From assembly GCA_038316385.1 (NCBI GenBank), contig JBBQAN010000019.1:1-54188 (forward strand): a stretch of DNA of 54,188 nt, given 5' to 3'. The stretch comes from SZAS-103 sp038316385 (GTDB taxonomy: Bacteria; Pseudomonadota; Gammaproteobacteria; Xanthomonadales; Xanthomonadaceae). Under the pieces are notes generated by a model. It had not been told where the DNA came from. It did no database searches and saw only the letters and a program-made list of their open reading frames with translations. The position numbers and the translations under genes were made by a program. Below, piece after piece: positions 16,265 to 24,025 of this stretch. The number at the start of each line of letters is the position of its first letter. Within the stretch, counting starts at the first letter, position 1.

Positions 16265-19099
16265 ATGAAAGGTTTGCGACATCCACGTACTGCCCACCTG
16301 ACCTTGTGCATCCTGTTAGGCATTGGCGGATTGTCCGCAGTTGCCGACAATGCCGTTGCCGGCGTTGTCGGTTGTCCGACCAATGCCATCGGCCATTCGA
16401 CAGCTACCGGAACCGACGCGACCGCGTGCGGCTATTACGACGTCGCCAGCGGCGATGACAGCAGTGCGTTTGGTTTCCGCAATCACGCATATGGTTTTGC
16501 AAGCAGCGCATTCGGCAAATACAACATTGCTTCGGGCAGCAAGAGCAGCGCATTCGGTTACAACAGCAAGGCGACGATGACGGCAAGCAGCGCATTCGGC
16601 TACCGCAGTCATGCGTACGGAGGTCTCAGCACGGCAGTCGGCTATGCGAGTGTTGCTTCCGGCAGCGACAGTGCCGCGGTTGGATTCCAGAGTCAGGCAT
16701 CGGGCGACCACAGCAGTGCATTCGGTGTCCTGAGCATCGCGAACCAGACGCACAGCGTTGCCATCGGTTACCACTCGCATGCGTACGGCGGCAATAGTGT
16801 GGCGTTGGGCTACAAGGGCTACGCGACCAGCGCCAGCACCAGCGCGGTCGGATCCTTCAACGTTGCGAGCGGAACCAAATCCAGTGCGTTCGGCGCCGGG
16901 AACATCGCTGATGTCGGTGGCTACAACAGCGCCTTCGGCATCGACAACCGCGCGGACGGCGATCACAACAGTTCGTTCGGTTATCTCAACCAGAGTTCGG
17001 GTAAACACGACAATGCATTCGGGGACAATAACACTGCAGGCTTTACCTATTTCTTCGGTTCGACCACCGCCATCTCCAGCGAAGCCAGCGCGATTGGACA
17101 CGCCAACACCGCCAAGGGCAGTGACAGCAATGCCATCGGCGCACGCAATACCGCTGGCGCTTCCTACAATCGGAACGGCACCGCATACCTTACGCAGAGT
17201 GACAATGCGGTTGGCTCCTATAACACTGCCACAGGTGGGTTCAGCGGGGCATTCGGTGCTTTCGACCGCGCATATGGCCAAGCCAGCAGCGCATTCGGAT
17301 TCGCGGATCACGCCTACGGCGCCAACGGCAGCGCATTCGGCGTCCACAACACCGCTTCGACGACGAATGGCAGCGCATTCGGCGATTTCAATACCGCTTC
17401 GGGCATCGGCGGCAATGCGTTTGGCTGGAGTAACAACGCGGGCGGTGATTTCGTGTATGCCGCCACCCACTATCACTCTATCAATGCCAACGCGTTCGGT
17501 TCATTCGATCATGCCTACGGCTATAACAGTTCGGCTGTTGGCATGGCCAATACAGCCGGCAAGGCATATGGCAGCGGTGGAACGGCGCATTTCACGAGAG
17601 ACGACAGCGCGTTCGGCTACAAGAATACGGCGACTGGCGGACAAAGCAACGCGTTTGGCTACAAGAACATTGCGAGCAGCGCAAAGAGCAATGCATTTGG
17701 TTACGGGAACAACGTGACCGGCACCAATGGCAGCGCGTTCGGTTTCAAGAACACCGTGTCGGGTGGGTCGGATATTGCCGTGGGCGCGAGCAACACCGCC
17801 TCTGGCAACGGCAGCACCGCGTTTGGCGTGAGCGATCAGGCGCTTGGAAACGCCAGCGATGCGATTGGCCGCTCGAACATATCATCGGGGAACGGCAGCA
17901 CGGCGGTGGGTGCAGTGAACAAGGCCTATGGCGCGCAATCCAATGCGTTTGGTTACAAGAACACAGCCACGACCACCCACAGCACAGCATTTGGTTACAG
18001 CAATTCGGCAACGGTATCCAATGCAAGCGCATTTGGAGTGAGCAACCTTGCCAGTGGAAGCGGTGCCAGCGCGTTTGGCTACGGCAACACCGCCAGTGGT
18101 GCGCGCAGCGTGGCGTTTGGCGTGAAGGCAAAGGCGAGTGGCAAAGGCAGCGTGGCAGTGGGTGGTTGGTTCGACGCGAACAACAACAACGTAGTGGATC
18201 CGGGCGAAACCACGTCGGCGGTCGGTGCGGATTCGGTTGCGGTGGGCAGCGGGGCTTCGGCAAGTTTCAGCAACGACAGCGCATTTGGTGAGGGCGCGAC
18301 GACCACCGGCACCAACGACGTGGCGCTGGGTGCAGGCGCGAGCGTGAGCGCGAACAATGCGGTGGCGCTGGGCGCTGGTTCGATCGCTAATGCGGCGAAT
18401 ACGGTTTCGGTGGGCAGCGTCGGCAGCGAGCGACGCATCACCAATGTCGGGGCGGCCGTGAACGGCACCGACGCGGTGAACTTGAACCAAGCAACGACCC
18501 TGGCTTCCACCTTGGTTGCCAGCGTGAAAGCCACAGCGACAACCGCACTGAGCACGGCGAACACGGCATTGAGCGCGGCCAACAATGCGCTGTCCGAGAG
18601 CAACGCTCAAATGAGCGCGCTGGCGGGTTCCGCAGGAGTGCAAGCGATCGATGCGGGCGACGCCGCGACTCTGGTCGCAGCCAATGCGCATGCCGATGCC
18701 GGCGATGCAACCACGTTGTCGGCCGCCAACGCGCATGCCGACGCCGGCGATGCGACGACTTTGAGCACTGCGAATGCGTTCACGACCTCCCAGGTCGGTG
18801 TTCTCAGCGATTCGTTCGATGCATTCCAGACCCAGGTGCATCAGGAGTTCGACATGCAGGATCGACGCATCAGCAAGATCGGCGCAATGGGTGCGGCAGC
18901 AGCGGGCATGGCGATGAACACCGCCGGGTTGGCAGGACAAAACCGGATTGGACTAGGCGTGGGTTCGCTGAGCGGGCAGTCGGCGTTTGCGATCGGCTAC
19001 CAGCACGCGTTCAACAACAACCGCGCCAGCGTATCGCTCGGCGGTACGTTCACCGATAGCGAGAGCGGCCTGATCGCAGGCGCAGGGTTCAGTTGGTGA
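16265..19099 (+). CDS. Trimeric autotransporter adhesin, paralogue of the upstream giant (944 aa)
   Basis: AAGGAG lies 6 nt before ATG 16265. The signal peptide shares R-(P/H)-R-T-A-x-L-T-L-C-I-L with the upstream adhesin, and a two-cysteine cap (C-x17-A-C-G-Y-Y-D) follows it. Residues about 50-700 are YadA-head repeats. An EF-hand-like loop DANNNNVVDPGE lies at 637-648, the neck (NTVSVGSVGSERRITNV...DAVNLNQ) at about 712-742, a helical stalk of Ala/Thr-rich heptads after it, and a YadA anchor over the last 90 residues. The chain ends F-S-W, a proper terminal aromatic, unlike its neighbour. It has one head-neck-anchor module instead of four. It is probably co-evolving with the upstream gene by recombination, but each has its own terminator. 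Confidence 0.92.
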   Translation: MKGLRHPRTAHLTLCILLGIGGLSAVADNAVAGVVGCPTNAIGHSTATGTDATACGYYDVASGDDSSAFGFRNHAYGFASSAFGKYNIASGSKSSAFGYNSKATMTASSAFGYRSHAYGGLSTAVGYASVASGSDSAAVGFQSQASGDHSSAFGVLSIANQTHSVAIGYHSHAYGGNSVALGYKGYATSASTSAVGSFNVASGTKSSAFGAGNIADVGGYNSAFGIDNRADGDHNSSFGYLNQSSGKHDNAFGDNNTAGFTYFFGSTTAISSEASAIGHANTAKGSDSNAIGARNTAGASYNRNGTAYLTQSDNAVGSYNTATGGFSGAFGAFDRAYGQASSAFGFADHAYGANGSAFGVHNTASTTNGSAFGDFNTASGIGGNAFGWSNNAGGDFVYAATHYHSINANAFGSFDHAYGYNSSAVGMANTAGKAYGSGGTAHFTRDDSAFGYKNTATGGQSNAFGYKNIASSAKSNAFGYGNNVTGTNGSAFGFKNTVSGGSDIAVGASNTASGNGSTAFGVSDQALGNASDAIGRSNISSGNGSTAVGAVNKAYGAQSNAFGYKNTATTTHSTAFGYSNSATVSNASAFGVSNLASGSGASAFGYGNTASGARSVAFGVKAKASGKGSVAVGGWFDANNNNVVDPGETTSAVGADSVAVGSGASASFSNDSAFGEGATTTGTNDVALGAGASVSANNAVALGAGSIANAANTVSVGSVGSERRITNVGAAVNGTDAVNLNQATTLASTLVASVKATATTALSTANTALSAANNALSESNAQMSALAGSAGVQAIDAGDAATLVAANAHADAGDATTLSAANAHADAGDATTLSTANAFTTSQVGVLSDSFDAFQTQVHQEFDMQDRRISKIGAMGAAAAGMAMNTAGLAGQNRIGLGVGSLSGQSAFAIGYQHAFNNNRASVSLGGTFTDSESGLIAGAGFSW

Positions 19100-19219
19100 C
19101 CGAATGGACGAACGCCATTGCGGATTTGTTTCAAACATCCATGCCGGAAAATAACTCGAATAATTTGCTGCATGCATTGTAGATGATGCGACTTTGGCGG
19201 CTTCGTCGCACCAAACAAA

Positions 19220-19248
19220 AAAGGCCCGCGAGAGCGGGCCTTTCTTTT
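19220..19248. terminator. Bidirectional terminator between adhesin gene and iron-permease-like gene
   Basis: A 10-bp stem AAAGGCCCGC / GCGGGCCTTT with loop GAGA has A-rich sequence on the left and TTCTTTT on the right, so it can serve both convergent genes. Confidence 0.85.
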
Positions 19249-19373
19249 CAACGAATGGAAGCGTGCATCGACGGTACAGCCTGCGCTCACTGATTGTCGG
19301 CGAACATCCGTGCTGGCAATACCTGAAGATTCGGCAACGGCTGCGCGAATCGTTGCAAATAGTGCTGGTCACA

Positions 19374-19784
19374 TCAGGCCGTGCTCGGGTTGCAGGCGTC
19401 TTCGACCGTATCGCCTTTTTCGCGTGCCAGTTTTGCCAGCTTCTCGTAGCCAGTCCGGAACCGCTCGAGCTCATCATCGTCGAGTTCCTCGAGGTCCAGC
19501 AGCGCGTTATGCGCCGGCTCTAACGCGCGGATCAATTCGTCCAGTTTGATCTGCAGCGCCTGCGAATCACGGTTCTGCGTGTTCTGGATCAGGAACACCA
19601 TCAGGAAAGTGATGATGGTCGTACTGGTGTTGATCACCAGTTGCCAGGTATCGCTGAAGCCGAACAGCGGGCCAGTGACAGCCCATAGAATGATCGTGCC
19701 CAGTGCCAGCGCAAAACATGCCGGGCGCCCGGTAAAACGTGATGCGCCTTTCGCGAAACGGGTAAACCAGCCAGCGTTTGGCAT
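19374..19784 (-). CDS. Low-affinity iron permease family protein (136 aa)
   Basis: The start is the ATG at 19784, with GAGGAATC upstream on the coding strand; two upstream in-frame ATGs lack an RBS. The protein matches the short bacterial low-affinity iron permease-like family: an N-terminal amphipathic basic segment (FTRFAKGASRFTGRP), two membrane helices (FALALGTIILWAVTGPLFG and NTSTTIITFLMVFLIQNTQN), then a cytoplasmic helical tail (LQIKLDELIRAL ... LDDDELERF). The Q-N-T-Q-N-R-D motif after the second helix is typical. Iron transport by the short bacterial forms is inferred from the name and not well established. Confidence 0.8.
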   Translation of the reverse strand: MPNAGWFTRFAKGASRFTGRPACFALALGTIILWAVTGPLFGFSDTWQLVINTSTTIITFLMVFLIQNTQNRDSQALQIKLDELIRALEPAHNALLDLEELDDDELERFRTGYEKLAKLAREKGDTVEDACNPSTA

Positions 19785-20028
19785 GTCGATTCCTCGTGGA
19801 TGTGAGGAATCCATTCTGCGCCTGTTGTCAGAGCAATCGCCGACCAATCGCGCAGGCTGGGGACGCCCGAATGCGAAACCAATGCCATACACGGAGAAGG
19901 GCCTTCGCGCGATGGTCGAATTTGTTCAACGGAATAGACATTGAGCGGTCGGTCGAAAGCGTCAATTGCATTCCGAAAAGCAAGATCGCTTGGGTCCGTT
20001 TGAGAAGCCGTTCGATTCGGACGCCATC

Positions 20029-20126
20029 GATACAAAAAGCTCGCCATCTAGGCGGGTTTCAGGAGGTTTTTTTGAGGGGGTTGGACAGCCTAAAACACTG
20101 TATTTGTGCCGGAAGAGGACTCGAAC
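20029..20126 (-). repeat. Degenerate copy of the tRNA-Leu 3' end plus terminator (att-like)
   Basis: This stretch mirrors 28580-28678, the 3' end of tRNA-Leu with its downstream terminator. Both begin GATACAA(A/G)AA, have a hairpin with CATCTAGGCGGGT here against CATTTAGGCGGGT there, and end after about 60 bp in the identical 15-mer GAAGAGGACTCGAAC (20112-20126 and 28664-28678). Homology stops at that 15-mer: the rest of a tRNA is absent. This fits an attachment-site remnant or a decayed second tRNA. The remaining part of the 19785-20233 gap shows no gene I can support. Confidence 0.65.
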
Positions 20127-20233
20127 AAGTCGCTGCATCTCTTTCCAAATAAAGGTTTTATAGCTGGCGATTTTCTATATCTCCCGTAGCGTATCCCTAA
20201 AACTCCGTGCTTGAGATCTACGCGCAATCACCG

Positions 20234-21193
20234 TCACGCCGCCATGCGATATTCGTAATATGGCCGTGCGCGGTCGTCGAGGATCGCGTATTGCGCCGCC
20301 AGATTCGATCGTTCCGGATTCAGCCATGCGTCGATGTGCTCGGACTTGATCGGGATGATGCAGCGGTCATGCCCTGCAGCTGCGACTTCGGCAGGAGGCT
20401 CGTCGGTGATCGCCGCGAAGGACAGCAGGTCAGGCTCGCCGGCTCCTTTCCACTCAGACCAAAGGCACGCCACCAGCATTTCCTGCGTCGGGGTCGGCTT
20501 GAACTCGAGCACGACGTTCTCTTCCTTTTCGCCGGGCGCGAGCTCACGACCTTCCATCGCGTGACGACTCACGTTCTCGTAGAACGCATTGACCACGATG
20601 ATGCCGTGCCGGTAACCAAACAAGTCCTTCCAAAATCCCTCCAGATTGTCACGGCGGGCGTTGTAGGTGCCGGGATACTTCACGTCGTAAAGCGCGGGCT
20701 TGCCTGATGGCCGGCACTGGTAACGCATTGGCTTTACCACACGCCGGCCGCTTTCCATCACCATCACCGGCGCGTAGTACCCAGGGAAGATTCGCGAGTC
20801 GCGGTCCTTCAAGTCCGTGCGTCGCAAATCGGCCAGCTTGCCCATGATCCACGCGATCTTCTCGGTGGCGATGCGCTGATCTTCGGTGGCTTTCTTCGTT
20901 GTCTTCGTCTGCAGCGTACGTTCCGCATCGACAAGGCGCGTGCGCTGCTTGAACAATTCCCGTTCGAGCTTGGTGGCTTCTTGTCCGCTGTATGCATCGA
21001 TCAGGGCCTTGATCTCTCGCTCGTCGTCAGTCGCGGGATTGGCGAAAGCTGCGTCCATCGCCTTCGGGATCTTGATCCTGGCGCCATGGCCGCGATCGCC
21101 ATACAACCGCACGAATTGCCGGATGTCGATGTCTGCGCCGAACTCGCGCACGTAGTCCCGGTAGTTCTCCCAAGCCATTGCCGAGTAGCACAT
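20234..21193 (-). CDS. SOS response-associated peptidase family (SRAP; YedK/HMCES-like), 319 aa
   Basis: SRAP proteins crosslink to abasic sites in single-stranded DNA through the amino group and thiol of Cys2, shielding them. Cys2 is present (M-C-Y-S). The core motifs are N-A-R (Asn178), V-N-A-F-Y-E-N (Glu206) and A-G-H-D-R (His275), corresponding to the catalytic Asn, Glu and His of YedK. It is longer than the usual 220-230 residues because of an inserted, highly charged helical segment at about 50-130. The gene is divergent from lexA with 193 bp between the start codons, so a shared SOS control region is likely. The start is ATG 21193, which places Cys at position 2 as the chemistry needs. 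Confidence 0.9.
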   Translation of the reverse strand: MCYSAMAWENYRDYVREFGADIDIRQFVRLYGDRGHGARIKIPKAMDAAFANPATDDEREIKALIDAYSGQEATKLERELFKQRTRLVDAERTLQTKTTKKATEDQRIATEKIAWIMGKLADLRRTDLKDRDSRIFPGYYAPVMVMESGRRVVKPMRYQCRPSGKPALYDVKYPGTYNARRDNLEGFWKDLFGYRHGIIVVNAFYENVSRHAMEGRELAPGEKEENVVLEFKPTPTQEMLVACLWSEWKGAGEPDLLSFAAITDEPPAEVAAAGHDRCIIPIKSEHIDAWLNPERSNLAAQYAILDDRARPYYEYRMAA

Positions 21194-21329
21194 GCGCGAG
21201 CCTCACCGGACAGGTGGATCGAATCTTACCCTGCGCGCTTGATCATCTTCGATCGGAGTTGGCTACAGATTCATTCAGCGAGCGCACCCACGTCCCGCAA
21301 CGATCTCAGTCCATGAGAAACGCATCGCG

Positions 21330-21358
21330 TTGACTGTCGGTCATGGCGGGACTAGGCT
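21330..21358 (+). promoter_or_regulatory. Candidate sigma70 promoter of lexA-imuA-imuB-dnaE2
   Basis: TTGACT (21330-21335) and TAGGCT (21353-21358) are separated by 17 bp. The -35 is 5/6 to consensus and the -10 is weak. The predicted start site near 21365 puts the palindrome at 21369-21386 immediately downstream. Confidence 0.45.
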
Positions 21359-21368
21359 TGCCAGAACA

Positions 21369-21386
21369 GGTTAAAAGATATTAACC
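21369..21386 (+). promoter_or_regulatory. Candidate LexA operator palindrome GGTTAA-N6-TTAACC
   Basis: A perfect 6-bp inverted repeat, GGTTAA AAGATA TTAACC, ends directly at the lexA ATG (21387). It takes the place where an RBS would be expected, and no Shine-Dalgarno sequence is seen. Its position, between a likely promoter and the start codon of an autoregulated repressor, makes it the best operator candidate. It does not match the enterobacterial CTGT-N8-ACAG box. I saw no second copy in this window. Confidence 0.6.
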
Positions 21387-21992
21387 ATGACCGACCATCT
21401 CACTCCTCGCACTCGGCAAGTCCTGGTCTTTATCCAGGACCGCTTTGCTGCGTCCGGAATGCCGCCGACGCGGCAGGAGATCGCTGACGCCTTTGGTTTC
21501 AGCACCGTCGCGGCGCACAAGAATGTGCATAGGTTGGTGGATGCGGGTTATCTGCGGATGGAACCGCATGCTGCGCACGGGATTCGCTTGGCTGGTCGGC
21601 AGCGTACCGGTGGCGTGGAACTGCCGATCCTTGGCCGTGTCGCTGCCGGGGAGCCAATCGGTGCCGATGCCGATGTGCATGACGTGGTGCTGGTCGATCG
21701 CGCGATGTTCTTCCTTCAACCGGATTACCTGCTGCGCGTGCAGGGCGATTCCATGCGCGACGACGGCATCTTCGACGGCGACCTCGTCGCGGTGAAGCGC
21801 ACCAATGTCGCGAGCAACGGTCAGATCGTGATTGCCCGGCTGGACGATGAAATCACGATCAAGCGCTTCGAGAAGACCAGAACTACTATCCGCCTGTTGC
21901 CACGCAATCCCGACTACCAACCCATCGTTGTCGCGCGCGGGACGAGCTTCGCGATCGAAGGTCTGTATTGCGGCTTGGTGCGCCGTTCCTGA
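21387..21992 (+). CDS. lexA: LexA repressor of the imuAB-dnaE2 cassette (201 aa)
   Basis: The N-terminal winged-helix DNA-binding domain spans about 1-70 (TPRTRQVLVFIQ, PTRQEIADAFGFSTVAAHKN), with a recognition helix unlike the E. coli sequence. The peptidase S24 domain has the Ala87-Gly88 cleavage site in GRVAAGEP, catalytic Ser122 in GDSM and Lys159 in EITIKR. These keep exactly the spacing of E. coli Ala84-Gly85/Ser119/Lys156. On RecA-ssDNA activation it would cleave itself and derepress its operon. Its stop overlaps the imuA start (TGATG). A second housekeeping LexA elsewhere in the genome is possible, as is usual for such cassettes. Confidence 0.95.
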   Translation: MTDHLTPRTRQVLVFIQDRFAASGMPPTRQEIADAFGFSTVAAHKNVHRLVDAGYLRMEPHAAHGIRLAGRQRTGGVELPILGRVAAGEPIGADADVHDVVLVDRAMFFLQPDYLLRVQGDSMRDDGIFDGDLVAVKRTNVASNGQIVIARLDDEITIKRFEKTRTTIRLLPRNPDYQPIVVARGTSFAIEGLYCGLVRRS

Positions 21993-22606
21993 TGCGCGTT
22001 GCCGAATCTCTCGACGCGATGCTGTTGGCACAGACGGTCTGGCGAGCACACGCCAAACCGGTATCCGCCGAATTGGGTGAACCGACCGGCTGGACTGCGC
22101 TGGACGCGATGCTTCCGCAGCAGGGCTGGCCACGCAGCGCGCTCACGGAGATCCTGCTGCGTGCCGATGGCGTCGGCGAGCTGGCGCTGGTCCTGCCAAC
22201 ACTCGCACGACTCACACACTCAGGCGCGACGGTCGCGCTGATCTCACCACCGTACATTCCCTATGCGCCTGCATGGCAGGCAGCCGGCATCGACCTGCTG
22301 CACCTGGAGGTCGTCTCGGCGAATCCGCGCGATGCGCTGTGGGCGTTCGAGCAATGCCTGCGATCAGGCGCTTGCGCTGCCGTGCTTGGTTGGCCGCTAC
22401 ATGCAGATCCACAAGCCATGCGGCGTCTACAGGTCGCAGCCGACACCGGGTCCTGCCTCGGCTTCGCGTTTCGCGATCGACGCCATGCCGACAACCCGTC
22501 GCCGGCAGCCTTGCGTCTGGAGGTCGATGGCCGGCAGGTCTGGATACGCAAATGTCGCGGCACGAATGCACCCTCGCATCCGCTGTCGCTTCAGCGAGCA
22601 TCGTGA
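21992..22606 (+). CDS. imuA: ImuA, RecA-like translesion accessory protein
   Basis: The ATG at 21992 shares its A with the lexA TGA stop, so translation is coupled. The 204-residue product has the ImuA layout: an N-terminal helix with W-R-A, then P-T-G-W-x-x-L-D, the LTEILLRADGVGELALVLP segment in place of a Walker A, and a degenerate RecA fold (LISPPYIPYAPAW; ACAAVLGWPLHA). A canonical P-loop GxxxxGK[ST] is absent, as expected for ImuA. In characterised systems ImuA interacts with RecA, ImuB and the error-prone polymerase in damage-induced mutagenesis. It sits between lexA and imuB in the standard order. Confidence 0.9.
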   Translation: MRVAESLDAMLLAQTVWRAHAKPVSAELGEPTGWTALDAMLPQQGWPRSALTEILLRADGVGELALVLPTLARLTHSGATVALISPPYIPYAPAWQAAGIDLLHLEVVSANPRDALWAFEQCLRSGACAAVLGWPLHADPQAMRRLQVAADTGSCLGFAFRDRRHADNPSPAALRLEVDGRQVWIRKCRGTNAPSHPLSLQRAS

Positions 22607-22615
22607 GAACAACCC

Positions 22616-24025
22616 ATGCTGTGGGCCTGTGTCCTCTTGCCGCATCTGGCACTCGACGCGATCCTGCGGCGTCTGCCGCATCCTGATGTACCTCTCGTCC
22701 TCGTCGATGGCCCAGTCCTACAGCGCACGCTGCATGCGGTGAATGCCGCTGCTGCCGCTGCCGGCCTGCGTCCCGGTCAACGCCTCGCATCCGCTCAAGC
22801 CCTGCTTTCGCAATTCACTGCGATTCCGTTCGATGCGGTAGCGACCGCCCATTGGCACCGCTTCCTCGCCGCATGGGCCTATCGCTACAGTTCGCAGGTC
22901 AGCGTGCAATGGCCGCACGCGCTCCTCATCGAAGTGCGCGCGAGCTTCGGCTTGCATGGCCCGTGGCCACGCTTGGAAGCGCGGTTGCGCGAGGATCTTC
23001 AGGCGCTTGGCTTCCGCCATCGCATCGGCTTGGCGCCGACGCCGCGTGCGGCGCTGGTGTTCGCGGGCCTGCGCGATGGATTGGCGATCACCAGCGAGCC
23101 TGCCATGCGCGAAGCGCTCGCTCACGTCCCCGTGCGTCGCGCGGCGCTGCCGGACGCTGCCGGCGAACGCTTGCATGGGATGGGCCTGCGCACGCTCGCC
23201 GCACTCCAGCAGGCACCGCGCGACAGCCTGCGCCGACGCTTCGGTATCGGCCTGCTCGATCATCTCGACCGGTTGTACGGCGATGCCGAAGAGACGCCCA
23301 CGCTCTACAGCCCGCCAGATCATTTCGATGTGCGTGTCGAGTTCTCCTACGAAATCGAGAACCACCTGGCGCTCAAGTTCCCGCTTCGCCGCTTGGTAAG
23401 CGATCTTGCGACCTACCTGTCCATACGCGATGGCGGTGTGCAGCGCTTCGTGATGCGGCTGGAACATGCGAGCGGTCATACCGATGTGAGCGTCGGCCTG
23501 CTCGCCGCTGAGCGCGAGCAACGCGTCCTGTTCGACCTCGCTCTCAACCGTCTGGAACGCGCCAGCATTACTGCACCCATCGTCGCGATGCGATTGATTG
23601 CACGCGAGTTGCCGCCGTTCGTCCCGGCGAGCCGCGACCTGTTTGACAACCGGCCAGCGCAGGCAGTGCCATGGCCGCAGTTGCGCGAACGCCTGCGTGC
23701 ACGGCTCGGCGATGAATCGGTGTATCGCGTTGCACCGGCCACCGATCCAAGACCCGAGCGCGCATGGACCCGTGCCTCGGGAAATCCGCCGAACTTGCCG
23801 CAACATCCACCACGGCCGACCTGGCTGTTGCCGCGCCCAGTGCCGCTGCGCGATCCCGCGCTGCGCATCCTCGCAGGTCCCGAGCGCTTGGAGAGCGGCT
23901 GGTGGGATGGGGAGGATGCACGCCGGGATTACTACATCCTCGAAACATCGCAGGGACAGCACGCGTGGGCCTTCGCCCCGGTTGGCGAGCACGGTCCGTG
24001 GATGCTGCACGGCTGGTTCGCGTGA
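22616..24025 (+). CDS. imuB: ImuB, catalytically inactive Y-family polymerase homologue
   Basis: The 469-residue product starts 9 bp after imuA. N-terminal Y-family palm and fingers are visible (MLWACVLLPHLALDAILRR, LVLVDGPVLQRT, A-G-L-R-P-G-Q-R-L-A-S-A-Q-A), and the little-finger/PAD region (about 225-350) is conserved. The catalytic carboxylates of active Y polymerases are replaced: the first motif reads L-L-P-H-L-A-L-D rather than D-x-D-x-F-F. ImuB normally acts as a scaffold that recruits DnaE2 and the beta clamp. I could not identify a clamp-binding pentapeptide with certainty. Its end overlaps the dnaE2 start (GTGA). Confidence 0.92.
   Translation: MLWACVLLPHLALDAILRRLPHPDVPLVLVDGPVLQRTLHAVNAAAAAAGLRPGQRLASAQALLSQFTAIPFDAVATAHWHRFLAAWAYRYSSQVSVQWPHALLIEVRASFGLHGPWPRLEARLREDLQALGFRHRIGLAPTPRAALVFAGLRDGLAITSEPAMREALAHVPVRRAALPDAAGERLHGMGLRTLAALQQAPRDSLRRRFGIGLLDHLDRLYGDAEETPTLYSPPDHFDVRVEFSYEIENHLALKFPLRRLVSDLATYLSIRDGGVQRFVMRLEHASGHTDVSVGLLAAEREQRVLFDLALNRLERASITAPIVAMRLIARELPPFVPASRDLFDNRPAQAVPWPQLRERLRARLGDESVYRVAPATDPRPERAWTRASGNPPNLPQHPPRPTWLLPRPVPLRDPALRILAGPERLESGWWDGEDARRDYYILETSQGQHAWAFAPVGEHGPWMLHGWFA

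Noticed and set aside
16316..18940. Two long minus-strand open frames in the second adhesin gene
   Set aside because: Same repeat-shadow effect as in the first adhesin.
22718..24010. 430-residue minus-strand open frame opposite imuB
   Set aside because: imuB is recognisable and coupled to its neighbours; the opposite frame has no recognisable domain.
23764..24021. Upstream extension of dnaE2 into imuB
   Set aside because: The sequence before GTG 24022 reads as imuB in another frame; DnaE2 homology begins at the GTG.
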